A stretch of DNA of 8,984 bases, taken from NCBI GenBank assembly GCA_903857815.1, contig CAIOGK010000103.1:1-8984 (forward strand), read 5' to 3'. Below, one piece after another: positions 1-6,474 of this stretch. How positions within the stretch are numbered: the first letter of the stretch is position 1; each line of letters starts with the position of its first letter. Below the pieces are notes generated by a model. That model worked only from the letters and a program-made list of their open reading frames with translations, did no database searches and was not told the DNA's origin. The DNA comes from Candidatus Falkowiibacteriota bacterium. Its GTDB lineage: Bacteria > Patescibacteriota > Patescibacteriia > Patescibacteriales > UBA12465. Position numbers and translations under genes: made by a program.

Positions 1-2
1 AT

Positions 3-821
3 TTTTCTTTTAAATATAAAAATATTAATCGAGAAGTATCCTTAAAATTATCGTCTTCATTGTATTCGAGTTATACAAAATCTTTAAAGGTATATAGCTA
101 TCCAGCTGATAATCCGCCGGTTAATATTCGTGAAGCTTTTTATAATTTATTTTTTCAAACAAAGAGTAGAGACACTGCGGTTACTGATTTAGTTAATGCT
201 TTATCAGCTTTAGCAAAAAATAATAATTGGTCGGACGAAGAGCTGGTAGAGAGCGCCTTAGCATTAGTACAGTTTATACCTTATGATCAGTATAAGGTAG
301 ATGCTGGAATTACTAACCCTTATTTTCCTTATGAGACATTATATTTAAATAAGGGTGTTTGTTCTGATAAGACATTCTTAGCTCTATCTGTTTTAAGCAA
401 ACTTGGATATGGGGCGGCAATTTTAGATTTTCCGGATATTAATCATAGCGCTGTTGGTATCGCCTGCCCAGTTGAGCATTCTATCGCTAATTCGGGATAT
501 TGCTACGTAGAGATGACTAACTATTTTCCTATTGGCGTTATTCCTAATAGTATCGGCGGGCAAGCACAAACGGGAGACTATAATTTTGGCGCCTTATTTG
601 ATGAGACAAAATTAAAGACTATCGAAATACTTCGAAAAAGTTCTGGTAAATCATATCAAGGAGTTGGGGTAACTAAGCAAAAAGTAGCTGAGTTAGATAG
701 TTTATATAACGCAATAGTTCAACTGAGAGACGGTACTGGATTTGAAACTGGAGCGGCACTTGATTATAATCAAAAAGTAGTGCTATTTAACCAAATGGTT
801 AAAGATTTTTATCAGCAATAA
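3..821 (+). CDS. Transglutaminase-like (papain-fold) protein, 5'-truncated by window edge
   Basis: This is the 3' part of a gene. A TTG at 60 could be read as a start, but the frame stays open to the window edge, and the extra residues (FSFKYKNINREVSLKLSSS) resemble the strand region that precedes the core in such proteins, so I treat it as truncated. The core shows the transglutaminase-like layout. A Cys follows Gly-Val in GVCSDKTFLALSVLSKLGYG (Cys codon 360-362), a His lies in NHSAVGI (codon 444-446), and an acidic residue lies in YVEMTNYFPIG (Glu codon 510-512). These would form the Cys-His-acid triad of the fold. The third residue is Glu where Asp is usual. Substrate and cellular location are unknown; the fold covers proteases, amidases and transferases. 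No signal peptide can be judged because the N-terminus is missing. It sits 5 bases before rlmH and is probably co-transcribed with it. Confidence 0.72.
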   Translation, partial: FSFKYKNINREVSLKLSSSLYSSYTKSLKVYSYPADNPPVNIREAFYNLFFQTKSRDTAVTDLVNALSALAKNNNWSDEELVESALALVQFIPYDQYKVDAGITNPYFPYETLYLNKGVCSDKTFLALSVLSKLGYGAAILDFPDINHSAVGIACPVEHSIANSGYCYVEMTNYFPIGVIPNSIGGQAQTGDYNFGALFDETKLKTIEILRKSSGKSYQGVGVTKQKVAELDSLYNAIVQLRDGTGFETGAALDYNQKVVLFNQMVKDFYQQ

Positions 822-826
822 AAATT

Positions 827-1288
827 ATGCTGGATTTAACTATTGTTACATTTGGTAAACTTAAAGAAGAATATTGGCAGTCTTCGGCTCAAGAATATAT
901 TAAAAGGTTAAAACCTTACGTAAAGATAAAAATTGAAGAATTGAAAAGCGAATCTTTTTCTAAGTCTAATCATGAAGTTGCTAAAAAGGAGGAGGCAAAA
1001 CGTTTAGTAAATTATTTAAGTCATAAGTTAGAATCTACCGTTTTTTTGTTAGCTGAAAAAGGAATAGAACTTGATTCTTGGGAATTCTCAAATAAATTAG
1101 AAAGTATTAAAGGTTCAATTATTCTAGTAATTGGCGGGAGTCTAGGTTTTAGTGAAGAAATTTTTAAATCTTATCAGAAGATTTCTTTATCTAAATTAAC
1201 TTTTTCGCATGAATTAGCTCGGATTATATTATTAGAGCAATTATATCGAGCGGTTACTATTTTAAATAAGAAAGACTATCATTATTAG
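827..1288 (+). CDS. rlmH: 23S rRNA (pseudouridine1915-N3)-methyltransferase RlmH
   Basis: RlmH is a SPOUT-class, SAM-dependent methyltransferase that modifies N3 of pseudouridine 1915 in helix 69 of 23S rRNA, acting as a dimer on the assembled 70S ribosome. The 153-residue length matches the family (about 155). Seen directly are FLLAEKGIELDSWEFS (73-88), the glycine-rich SAM-binding knot VIGGSLGF (101-108), the block LSKLTFSHELARIILLEQLY (121-140) and the terminal YHY, which matches the conserved C-terminal Tyr-His ending. The ATG at 827 follows the upstream stop by 5 bases. No Shine-Dalgarno-like sequence precedes it. The TAG stop abuts the next reading frame. Identification is firm. Confidence 0.96.
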   Translation: MLDLTIVTFGKLKEEYWQSSAQEYIKRLKPYVKIKIEELKSESFSKSNHEVAKKEEAKRLVNYLSHKLESTVFLLAEKGIELDSWEFSNKLESIKGSIILVIGGSLGFSEEIFKSYQKISLSKLTFSHELARIILLEQLYRAVTILNKKDYHY

Positions 1289-1297
1289 TTGTCTAAT

Positions 1298-2026
1298 ATG
1301 TCTTATTTTAGGAAAATTTCTGTTGAGTTGAATAATTTAGCTAGTCCGAAAAAAGCGCTTATTTTGCAGCGCTTTTTTAAAACTGGTCCCGGAGAGTATG
1401 GTGAGGGTGATATTTTTCTAGGTATTCAAGTACCTGATTCTCGTAAAATAGCAGTAAAATATAAGTTAGCACCGCTAACTGACGTTGCTCAGCTTTTAAA
1501 AAATAAAATTCACGAATATCGTTTAGTAGGATTTTTAATTTTAGTAAGTAAATATGAGAGCACTAAGATTGAAGAAGAGAGAAAATTAATTTTTGATTTT
1601 TATTTTCAAAATGCTAAAGCGGCTAATAATTGGGATTTAGTTGATTTAAGCGCTCCAAAAATTATTGGTAATTTTTTATTTAATCACAGTAGTTTACAAA
1701 AAAGAGAAAAATTATTAATTAAATTAGCAATGTCTGATAATATCTGGGAAAGAAGAATTGCCATTGTTTCCACTTTTTATTTTATTCGTCAGGGAAGTTT
1801 TAGGGAAACGTTTTTAATTTCAAAAATATTATTAAATGATTCTCATGATTTGATCCATAAAGCAGTCGGTTGGATGTTGAGAGAGGCTGGTAAGCGAATT
1901 AGTCGCGATGAATTATTAAAATTTTTAGATGCTAACCTTAAAAATATGCCACGCACCGCTTTGCGGTACGCGATTGAACATCTTCCTGAAAAACAGAGAA
2001 AAGCTTATTTATATTGTCGTTTTTAG
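1298..2026 (+). CDS. AlkD-type DNA alkylation repair glycosylase
   Basis: This protein of about 242 residues belongs to the AlkD/AlkC HEAT-repeat family. Members remove N3- and N7-alkylated purines from DNA without flipping the base. Residues matching the active-site set of Bacillus cereus AlkD (W109, D113, R148, W187) are visible: Trp112 and Asp116 in NNWDLVDLSAP, Arg152/153 in WERRIAIVSTF, and Trp192 in AVGWMLREAGKR. The N-terminal FLGIQVPDSRKIA (40-52) is also typical. I chose the ATG at 1298. A TTG at 1289 abutting the rlmH stop would add three residues (M-S-N) and is possible. The gene is tightly packed behind rlmH. A terminator-like hairpin falls within codons 18-27, and the promoter for the next gene overlaps the last codons. 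Glycosylase activity is inferred from motifs. Confidence 0.9.
   Translation: MSYFRKISVELNNLASPKKALILQRFFKTGPGEYGEGDIFLGIQVPDSRKIAVKYKLAPLTDVAQLLKNKIHEYRLVGFLILVSKYESTKIEEERKLIFDFYFQNAKAANNWDLVDLSAPKIIGNFLFNHSSLQKREKLLIKLAMSDNIWERRIAIVSTFYFIRQGSFRETFLISKILLNDSHDLIHKAVGWMLREAGKRISRDELLKFLDANLKNMPRTALRYAIEHLPEKQRKAYLYCRF
1349..1378 (+). terminator. Intragenic terminator-like hairpin
   Basis: AAAAAAGCGC (1349-1358) pairs perfectly with GCGCTTTTTT (1369-1378) across a 10-base loop, so the 3' arm ends in six Ts. The design matches the intergenic terminator near 8911 (A-tract, short G+C stem, T-tract). It lies inside the AlkD-type reading frame, about 60 bases past the rlmH stop. It may cut off part of the rlmH transcript, or be a chance result of the codons. 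Symmetry is seen; function is inferred. Confidence 0.4.
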
Positions 2027-2041
2027 TGTTTGTGCTATAAT
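2014..2041 (+). promoter_or_regulatory. Extended -10 promoter for the SIMPL/ATP-grasp/FemAB operon
   Basis: A perfect extended -10, TGCTATAAT, lies at 2033-2041 (TATAAT at 2036-2041). A partial -35, TTGTCG (2014-2019, 4 of 6 matches to consensus), is 16 bases upstream. Initiation would fall near 2048, giving a leader of about 27 bases before the ATG at 2075. The -35 overlaps the end of the AlkD-type gene, so this promoter would uncouple the downstream operon from the rlmH group. Confidence 0.72.
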
Positions 2042-2074
2042 TTTATTAATTATTTATTATTTCATTAATTTTAT

Positions 2075-2848
2075 ATGTCAGAAAACAATTTACAAACTTC
2101 TGCCTGGCATCAGCCAAAATTTTGGCTAATGTTCCTTGGCATGATTTTATTAGCGGGAGTTATTACACTTTCTATTTTAAGAGATAGAATTACCAACCGC
2201 CCATTTCAACAAGTTACTATCACTGGTCAGGGTAAAGTTGCTTATACGCCCGATTTAGCGATTGTTACTCTTGGAGTTCAAATTGATAAAGTTGTTAAGG
2301 CAGAAGATGCTTTAAATCAGCTAAATACTAAGATGGAAAACATTATTCAGGCCGTCAAAGGCTTGGATGTTTCTAGCGCCGATATTCAAACTCAAAACTA
2401 TTCTTTGTATCCGCAGTATGATTATAAAGATAATATTTCTGTTGTTTCTGGTTATAATGCTAATCAGCAATTAGTTATTAAAGTCGCTGGTTACGATAAA
2501 GACCCTGGTAGATTAAATAAGGTTATTGCAGCGGCCTCTAAAGCCGGCGCTAATCAGGTTGCTGGTTTAACTTTTGACTCTTCAATATTAAATGATTTAA
2601 AACAGCAAGCTCGAGTAAAAGCAATATCCGATGCTAAAAATAAAAGCGGTGAATTAGCGGCGGCGGCTGGGATTGAATTGAAAGATGTTAGTGGTTGGTG
2701 GGAAAATACTGTTCAACCCTTACCATATTCTTCTTATGGATATGAGAAAGGTGGTATGGGCGCTGGCGGTATAGCGGTTGACCCTCAAATTACCGCTGGT
2801 AGTCGGGAAGTCATTGTCGAGGTTGGGGTAACTTATAATATTAAATAA
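2075..2848 (+). CDS. Membrane-anchored SIMPL-domain (DUF541/YggE-like) protein
   Basis: The 257-residue protein has a short N-terminal cytoplasmic stretch, one hydrophobic segment at about residues 16-36 (FWLMFLGMILLAGVITLSIL), and then a SIMPL domain that would lie outside the membrane. Family-typical features are ITGQGKVAYTPDLAIVTLGV (49-68), the TQNYSLYPQYDY stretch followed by a Gly-Tyr and QQLVIKV, and a C-terminal strand REVIVEVGVTYNIK. SIMPL proteins (YggE, BP26) form oligomeric channel-like or ring assemblies. Their role is poorly defined and is linked to oxidative stress in some bacteria. There is no obvious signal-peptidase site, so the segment is probably a permanent anchor. A Gly-rich, Tyr-rich stretch (SSYGYEKGGMGAGG) precedes the C-terminus. 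It is the first gene after a clear promoter and is followed 30 bases later by the ATP-grasp fusion. Confidence 0.88.
   Translation: MSENNLQTSAWHQPKFWLMFLGMILLAGVITLSILRDRITNRPFQQVTITGQGKVAYTPDLAIVTLGVQIDKVVKAEDALNQLNTKMENIIQAVKGLDVSSADIQTQNYSLYPQYDYKDNISVVSGYNANQQLVIKVAGYDKDPGRLNKVIAAASKAGANQVAGLTFDSSILNDLKQQARVKAISDAKNKSGELAAAAGIELKDVSGWWENTVQPLPYSSYGYEKGGMGAGGIAVDPQITAGSREVIVEVGVTYNIK
2112..2127. repeat. 16-bp perfect palindrome in the SIMPL gene start
   Basis: AGCCAAAA (2112-2119) is followed directly by its reverse complement TTTTGGCT (2120-2127), within codons 13-18 of the SIMPL-domain gene and about 65 bases after the predicted transcription start. Position and symmetry would suit a protein-binding site or an RNA hairpin near the start. 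It may also be a by-product of the codons for Pro-Lys-Phe-Trp. Confidence 0.45.
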
Positions 2849-2878
2849 ATTAAATTGCTCTCTTTTGAGCTTGCTTGT

Positions 2879-5347
2879 ATGAATGGAAACGATAATAGTG
2901 ATCAGTCTAAACATTCTTTATCTGGGAAAACTATTTTGATAGTTAATAGTAATTCCGCCAATGACCCACTTCATTCTAAAAAAATTTTTGTTAGGAAAGT
3001 AAAAAATTTAGGAATGAAGATAATTTTATTAGGTAGTGAAGCAGCGACTTTCCAGCCTTATGCTGATTATTGTATTAATGTTAATACCTCTAATTATGCC
3101 GAATCGCTTACAGTTTTAGAATCATTTTTGCAAGATAACCCGACTGTTAAATTGGATGGGGTAGCAACATTTTTAGAGGATGATGTTTTATTAGTTTCTA
3201 AAATTGTTGATAAATATAAGTTAATCGGGATTCCTTATAAAGTTGCTAATCAGGTAAGAAATAAATTTTCTTTTCGTGATTTTTGTAAACACAATAATTT
3301 ACCAGTTATTAAATTTCGTGAACTAAAAAGTGGTCGCGATATTGATGAAGTAACCAAGAATTTTAGTTTTCCTTTGGTAGTTAAACCGGCCTATGGTGCT
3401 GGTAGTGCGTTTGTGATGCGAGTTAATAACGAAGAAGAATTGAGAGAGAGCTACGAATATATAAAAAAAGAAATGTCTCCTAAAGTCGAGTCTGCTTTAT
3501 CTGATGGTCTTGGCGTTTTTGTTGAAGAATATATTGATGGTGATGAAGTTGATTTAGATATTTTAGTGCAAAATGGAAAAATAAAATTTTGTGCAATCTC
3601 TGATAATGGTCAAACTAAAGAGCCATTCTTTATCGAGACAATGAGGATAACTCCTTCAAACTTGCCCGCTAAACATCAGACTCAATTATTAACTATGGCG
3701 GATGAAACGTTAGAGAAACTCGGTATTTTAAATGGTTGTATTCATTTTGAAGCTAAATCTACTCCTCAAGGGCCGATGCCCTTAGAGATTAATATGAGGC
3801 TTGGTGGCGATGAGGTTTATTCTAGCGTTAAAGCTGCTTGGCGAGTTGATTTGATTGAAAATTATTTGAAAGTTGTCTGCGGAATTTATGTTCCTAAATT
3901 CGAATTTCCTTCCGGGCCATATCAATATTTAGTAGCTGATACTTTTGCTTCTAATCATTCAGGAATATTGGTAAATTTAGAAATTGATGATAATTTAAAA
4001 AAACTTCCATACGTTGAGGAATTCCAATTTGAAAAAAAGATTGGCGATTCGGTTATGTCTCCTCCTGATGGTTATGAATATTTGGGCTGGATTTTAGTTT
4101 CTGGGCATAATCCGCTTGATGCTCAAGATAATTTGCGTCTCGCTACCGACTTGATAAGCTATGAAGTCGCTAAATTTCATCCCGCCTCATCGATTGGTAA
4201 GACGGCACGTAAAACTCCTTTTTCTATTTCGGCGGTTAATCGTGAGATTTTGAAAAGAGGTTCAAAAATTGAAAAAATCAGACGCATGGCGATTTCTAAT
4301 CAACGCAATCTTCATATTGGAATTGCTTGTAATCTTTATGATGAAAGTGCTAACGATCAAGAAACGACTATTGAAAATGATTTAACTGTTATCGGAAAAG
4401 AAATCGAAGAAGCCTTAAAAACTCGGGGCTATAAAATAACCTTTTTTGATTTTAATGATTTACCAAAAGTATTCAATGAGCTCAAAAATAGTGATGTTGA
4501 TTTGGTTTTTAATGTTTGTGAAAGAATAAATAATTCTAGCCTTCTAGAACCGCACGCTGCTTCGATCTTCGATGTTTTACAGATTCCTTATACTGGCTCA
4601 AATCCATTTACTTTGGGACTTTGTATTGATAAAATAAGAGTTAAAAAGCTTTTAAATTATCATAAAATTCCTACACCGGAATGGGATTATATATATTCAC
4701 TTGATGATGATGTTAGGGATGATTTACGCTATCCTTTAATTGTAAAACCGGCTAATACCGATAATTCTATCGGAATTACTAATGATTCGGTCGTAAAAAA
4801 TGCATCGGAATTACGTCGTCAGTTAGAAAAAGTTATTGGCGAAATTGGTCGCCCCGCTTTAATTGAAGAATATATTGAGGGTGATGAATATGATGTTCCA
4901 ATTATTGGTCGCGATGATGATGATTTAAGAGTTTTACCTTTATCACGTTCTATCTTTGATGATTTGCCGTCTGATAAGTGGCATATTTATCCATTTGAGG
5001 CTAAATATACTGATGACCCAGTTTATCAAAAGATTGTTGTGCAGCGACCGCCGAAAAATATTAGTAAAAAATTAGAAACGTTACTCGGAGAAATTGCGCT
5101 TGATACTTATAAAATTTTAGACTGCCACGATTATGGTCGTATAGAAATTAGGGTTGATAAAAATAATAATCCTTATGTTTTGGAACTTAATCCTAATCCG
5201 TCGTTAGATAAAGAAGGGTGCTTTTCTGCTTCCGCCGAAGTAGTCGGAATGGACTATGGGGATTTTTTAGAAGAAGTAATTCGTTTAGCGATTAAACGTT
5301 ATAAAGATAACCCGCCATATTATCATTTGCAACCGAATATTCTTTAA
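2879..5347 (+). CDS. Tandem ATP-grasp ligase fusion (CarB/LAL-like + D-Ala-D-Ala ligase-like)
   Basis: This large protein of about 822 residues holds two complete ATP-grasp modules, each expected to activate a carboxylate as acyl-phosphate and join it to an amine. Module 1 (about 16-430) has a Rossmann-like start KTILIVNSNS, ATP-binding PLVVKPAYGAGSAFVM (165-180), VEEYIDGDEVDLDI and metal-binding PLEINMRLGG (Glu303, Asn305), plus a C-terminal lobe (about 335-430) like those of PurK and L-amino-acid ligases. Module 2 (about 476-810) resembles D-Ala-D-Ala ligase: LVFNVCERIN, YTGSNPFTLGLCIDK, PLIVKPANTDNSIG, IEEYIEGDEYDV and LELNPNPSLD (Asp760, Glu769, Asn771 for metal). Key residues are intact in both. 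I chose the ATG at 2879; an in-frame TTG at 2855 would add eight residues. Substrates cannot be read from sequence. It is followed by a FemAB-like transferase after 6 bases, so they probably share a pathway. Stops are doubled (TAATAA). Confidence 0.88.
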   Translation: MNGNDNSDQSKHSLSGKTILIVNSNSANDPLHSKKIFVRKVKNLGMKIILLGSEAATFQPYADYCINVNTSNYAESLTVLESFLQDNPTVKLDGVATFLEDDVLLVSKIVDKYKLIGIPYKVANQVRNKFSFRDFCKHNNLPVIKFRELKSGRDIDEVTKNFSFPLVVKPAYGAGSAFVMRVNNEEELRESYEYIKKEMSPKVESALSDGLGVFVEEYIDGDEVDLDILVQNGKIKFCAISDNGQTKEPFFIETMRITPSNLPAKHQTQLLTMADETLEKLGILNGCIHFEAKSTPQGPMPLEINMRLGGDEVYSSVKAAWRVDLIENYLKVVCGIYVPKFEFPSGPYQYLVADTFASNHSGILVNLEIDDNLKKLPYVEEFQFEKKIGDSVMSPPDGYEYLGWILVSGHNPLDAQDNLRLATDLISYEVAKFHPASSIGKTARKTPFSISAVNREILKRGSKIEKIRRMAISNQRNLHIGIACNLYDESANDQETTIENDLTVIGKEIEEALKTRGYKITFFDFNDLPKVFNELKNSDVDLVFNVCERINNSSLLEPHAASIFDVLQIPYTGSNPFTLGLCIDKIRVKKLLNYHKIPTPEWDYIYSLDDDVRDDLRYPLIVKPANTDNSIGITNDSVVKNASELRRQLEKVIGEIGRPALIEEYIEGDEYDVPIIGRDDDDLRVLPLSRSIFDDLPSDKWHIYPFEAKYTDDPVYQKIVVQRPPKNISKKLETLLGEIALDTYKILDCHDYGRIEIRVDKNNNPYVLELNPNPSLDKEGCFSASAEVVGMDYGDFLEEVIRLAIKRYKDNPPYYHLQPNIL
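3522..3547 (+). repeat. Direct repeat copy 1 inside the ATP-grasp fusion
   Basis: This 26-base stretch, coding VEEYIDGDE in module 1, matches 4863-4888 in module 2 at 25 of 26 positions. The copies lie 1341 bases (447 codons) apart, in the same reading frame and at the equivalent place in the fold. Confidence 0.85.
4863..4888 (+). repeat. Direct repeat copy 2 inside the ATP-grasp fusion
   Basis: Second copy of the 26-base repeat, coding IEEYIEGDE in module 2. The single difference from 3522-3547 turns Asp into Glu. Recombination between the copies would delete 1341 bases in frame. Confidence 0.85.
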
Positions 5348-5353
5348 TAATAT

Positions 5354-6253
5354 ATGATAGAAATTAAGCTGGTGAATGATTTGGAACAAGCACGAATGAT
5401 TTGGGAAAAATTAACTCCCAAGGAGACATTGTATGATTTGTGGGAAGTGAGATATTGTTTTTATAAAAATGATCCCCAGCCGCTTTTCTTTTATGTTGCT
5501 TATGATAATGGGGAAGAGATAGCCCTTTTACCTTTGCAATATAATGAGAAAAAAAACTATTTAGAATTTTTAGCAGAAGCATTCATTGAAGGGAATCGAC
5601 CTTTTTTTAAAAAAGGTTATGAATACTTATTACCCCAATTATTTAACATAGATTTTCCGCATCCCGTTCAAGTTTTTGATTTAACGGGTGAAGATGAATT
5701 TATCTCTTCACTTCCGTTAGAGGATTATGTTTATTTAGTTGATATTTCTAAATTTAATAATTTTGATGATTATTTAAATTACGCTTTTCCTAATGGTCGG
5801 AAGCGCTATAATTTTAAGAGACTCTTCGCTTTGCTGGAAAAGGAACATGAAGTAAAAGTTATTTATAATGATTTTCAAGATTTAGCATCTTTAATGGATT
5901 TGAATGTTAAAAATTTTGGCGAGGAATCATATTTGAATACGAGGTCAGAACGTCAAGCATTTTTTGACTTATTAAAATTACCCCTCGATTTTAAGATGGT
6001 CGCAATTGAGGTTGATGGCATAAAATTAGCCTACTCTTTATCAGTTATTTATAAAGATGTTTATTATTATTTAATTGTTGGGTCTGATGTTAGTGAGGTG
6101 AAAGAGGTTTTCAAGTACATGACAAAAATTAATATGGAAATTGCCTTGAAGAATAGATTGAAAATTTTTGATTGTTCACTTGGTGATTGTAATTGGAAAC
6201 AATACTGGCATTTAGATAAAAGACCGCAGTATAAATTTGAAAAAAATATCTAA
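5354..6253 (+). CDS. FemAB/GNAT-superfamily acyl- or aminoacyl-transferase
   Basis: The 299-residue protein shows the layout of the FemAB-like/Acetyltransf_6 (BioF2-like) branch of the GNAT fold. An N-terminal half carries the ALLPLQY strand (57-63) and YVYLVDIS (125-132). A C-terminal half carries NVKNFGEESYLNTRSERQAF (184-203), MVAIEVDGIKLAYSLSVIYK and IFDCSLGDCNWKQYWHLDKR (271-290), the last resembling the family's closing 'Asp-x-x-x-Gly-Asp...Lys' block. Proteins of this branch transfer acyl groups from CoA or amino acids from aminoacyl-tRNA, for example to peptidoglycan precursors (FemABX). No signal peptide or membrane segment is seen, so it should be cytoplasmic. The ATG follows the ATP-grasp stop by 6 bases, which strongly suggests joint function. 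The donor is unknown. A T7A6 tract lies within it at 5602-5614. I see no clear terminator behind it. Confidence 0.8.
   Translation: MIEIKLVNDLEQARMIWEKLTPKETLYDLWEVRYCFYKNDPQPLFFYVAYDNGEEIALLPLQYNEKKNYLEFLAEAFIEGNRPFFKKGYEYLLPQLFNIDFPHPVQVFDLTGEDEFISSLPLEDYVYLVDISKFNNFDDYLNYAFPNGRKRYNFKRLFALLEKEHEVKVIYNDFQDLASLMDLNVKNFGEESYLNTRSERQAFFDLLKLPLDFKMVAIEVDGIKLAYSLSVIYKDVYYYLIVGSDVSEVKEVFKYMTKINMEIALKNRLKIFDCSLGDCNWKQYWHLDKRPQYKFEKNI
5599..5617. repeat. T7A6 homopolymer tract inside a 19-base inverted repeat
   Basis: ACCTTTTTT (5599-5607), a central T, and AAAAAAGGT (5609-5617) form a perfect inverted repeat in the FemAB-like gene, coding RPFFKKG. The adjoining T7 and A6 runs are prone to slippage in replication, transcription or sequencing. 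Confidence 0.6.
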
Positions 6254-6317
6254 TATTAGCAAAAATATCTTTATTATTAAAGTCTTACTCAGTTAAAGTA
6301 AAAAAGCTTAATTATTC

Positions 6318-6346
6318 TTGACATTTTACTAAAATTAGTATATTTT
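6318..6346 (+). promoter_or_regulatory. rpsB operon promoter (-35 TTGACA, -10 TATTTT)
   Basis: A consensus -35 TTGACA (6318-6323) is separated by exactly 17 bases from TATTTT (6341-6346, 4 of 6 matches to the -10). Initiation would fall near 6353, leaving a leader of about 120 bases before rpsB. The 17-base spacer holds a dyad, TACTAA-AA-TTAGTA (6327-6340), which could be a repressor site. The promoter separates the translation operon from the FemAB-like gene upstream. Confidence 0.72.
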
Positions 6347-6352
6347 AATAGG

Positions 6353-6474
6353 TAGAGACTCCGCCTCTTTAAGCTGAGCTCTTTTTAATTAATCATCATG
6401 CTCCTATGGTCTTAGACCATTATTTTCTTCCTCACTTAAGTGAGGCAAGGGAGCAGACGTAACAAAGAAAAAAT
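6353..6474 (+). ncRNA. Structured rpsB mRNA leader (candidate r-protein autoregulatory element)
   Basis: The leader can fold into a three-way junction. P1 pairs TGCTCC (6399-6404) with GGAGCA (6450-6455), extendable by a U-G pair (6405/6449). P2 is ATGGTC-TTA-GACCAT (6406-6420), directly against P1. P3 is CCTCAC-TTAA-GTGAGG (6430-6445), a perfect 16-base palindrome. Linkers are TATTTTCTT (6421-6429) and CAA(G). The junction closes 19 bases before the rpsB ATG. Upstream, AGAG (6354-6357) and CTC (6359-6361) can pair with GAGCTCT (6376-6382), which is followed by a T-run, giving a weak attenuator-like element. S2 is known to repress its own rpsB-tsf mRNA in E. coli through a structured leader. 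Whether S2 binds this one is inference, and the fold does not obviously match any leader class I can recall. Confidence 0.6.

Noticed and set aside
1929..2129. Overlapping + strand open frame (66 codons) across the AlkD/SIMPL junction
   Set aside because: It runs out of frame over the conserved end of the AlkD-type protein and the promoter region, and has no recognisable motif.
2857..2870. GCTC-TCTTTT-GAGC hairpin between the SIMPL and ATP-grasp genes
   Set aside because: A 4-bp stem without a T-run is too weak to call as a terminator or regulator.
2720..2914. Minus-strand open frame of 64 codons
   Set aside because: It is antisense to the well-supported SIMPL C-terminus and the ATP-grasp start, with no domain features or promoter.
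5364..5582. Minus-strand open frame of 72 codons
   Set aside because: It is antisense to the FemAB-like gene and has a composition typical of a shadow frame.
6250..6259. CTAATATTAG palindrome at the FemAB stop as a terminator
   Set aside because: The stem is only AT-rich and 3-4 bp, with no T-tract. A short direct repeat AAAAATATCT nearby is also within chance for this composition.
6398..6415. Mini reading frame ATG CTC CTA TGG TCT TAG in the rpsB leader, as a leader peptide
   Set aside because: It has five codons, no Shine-Dalgarno, no run of regulatory codons, and overlaps the P1/P2 stems, which explain the sequence better.
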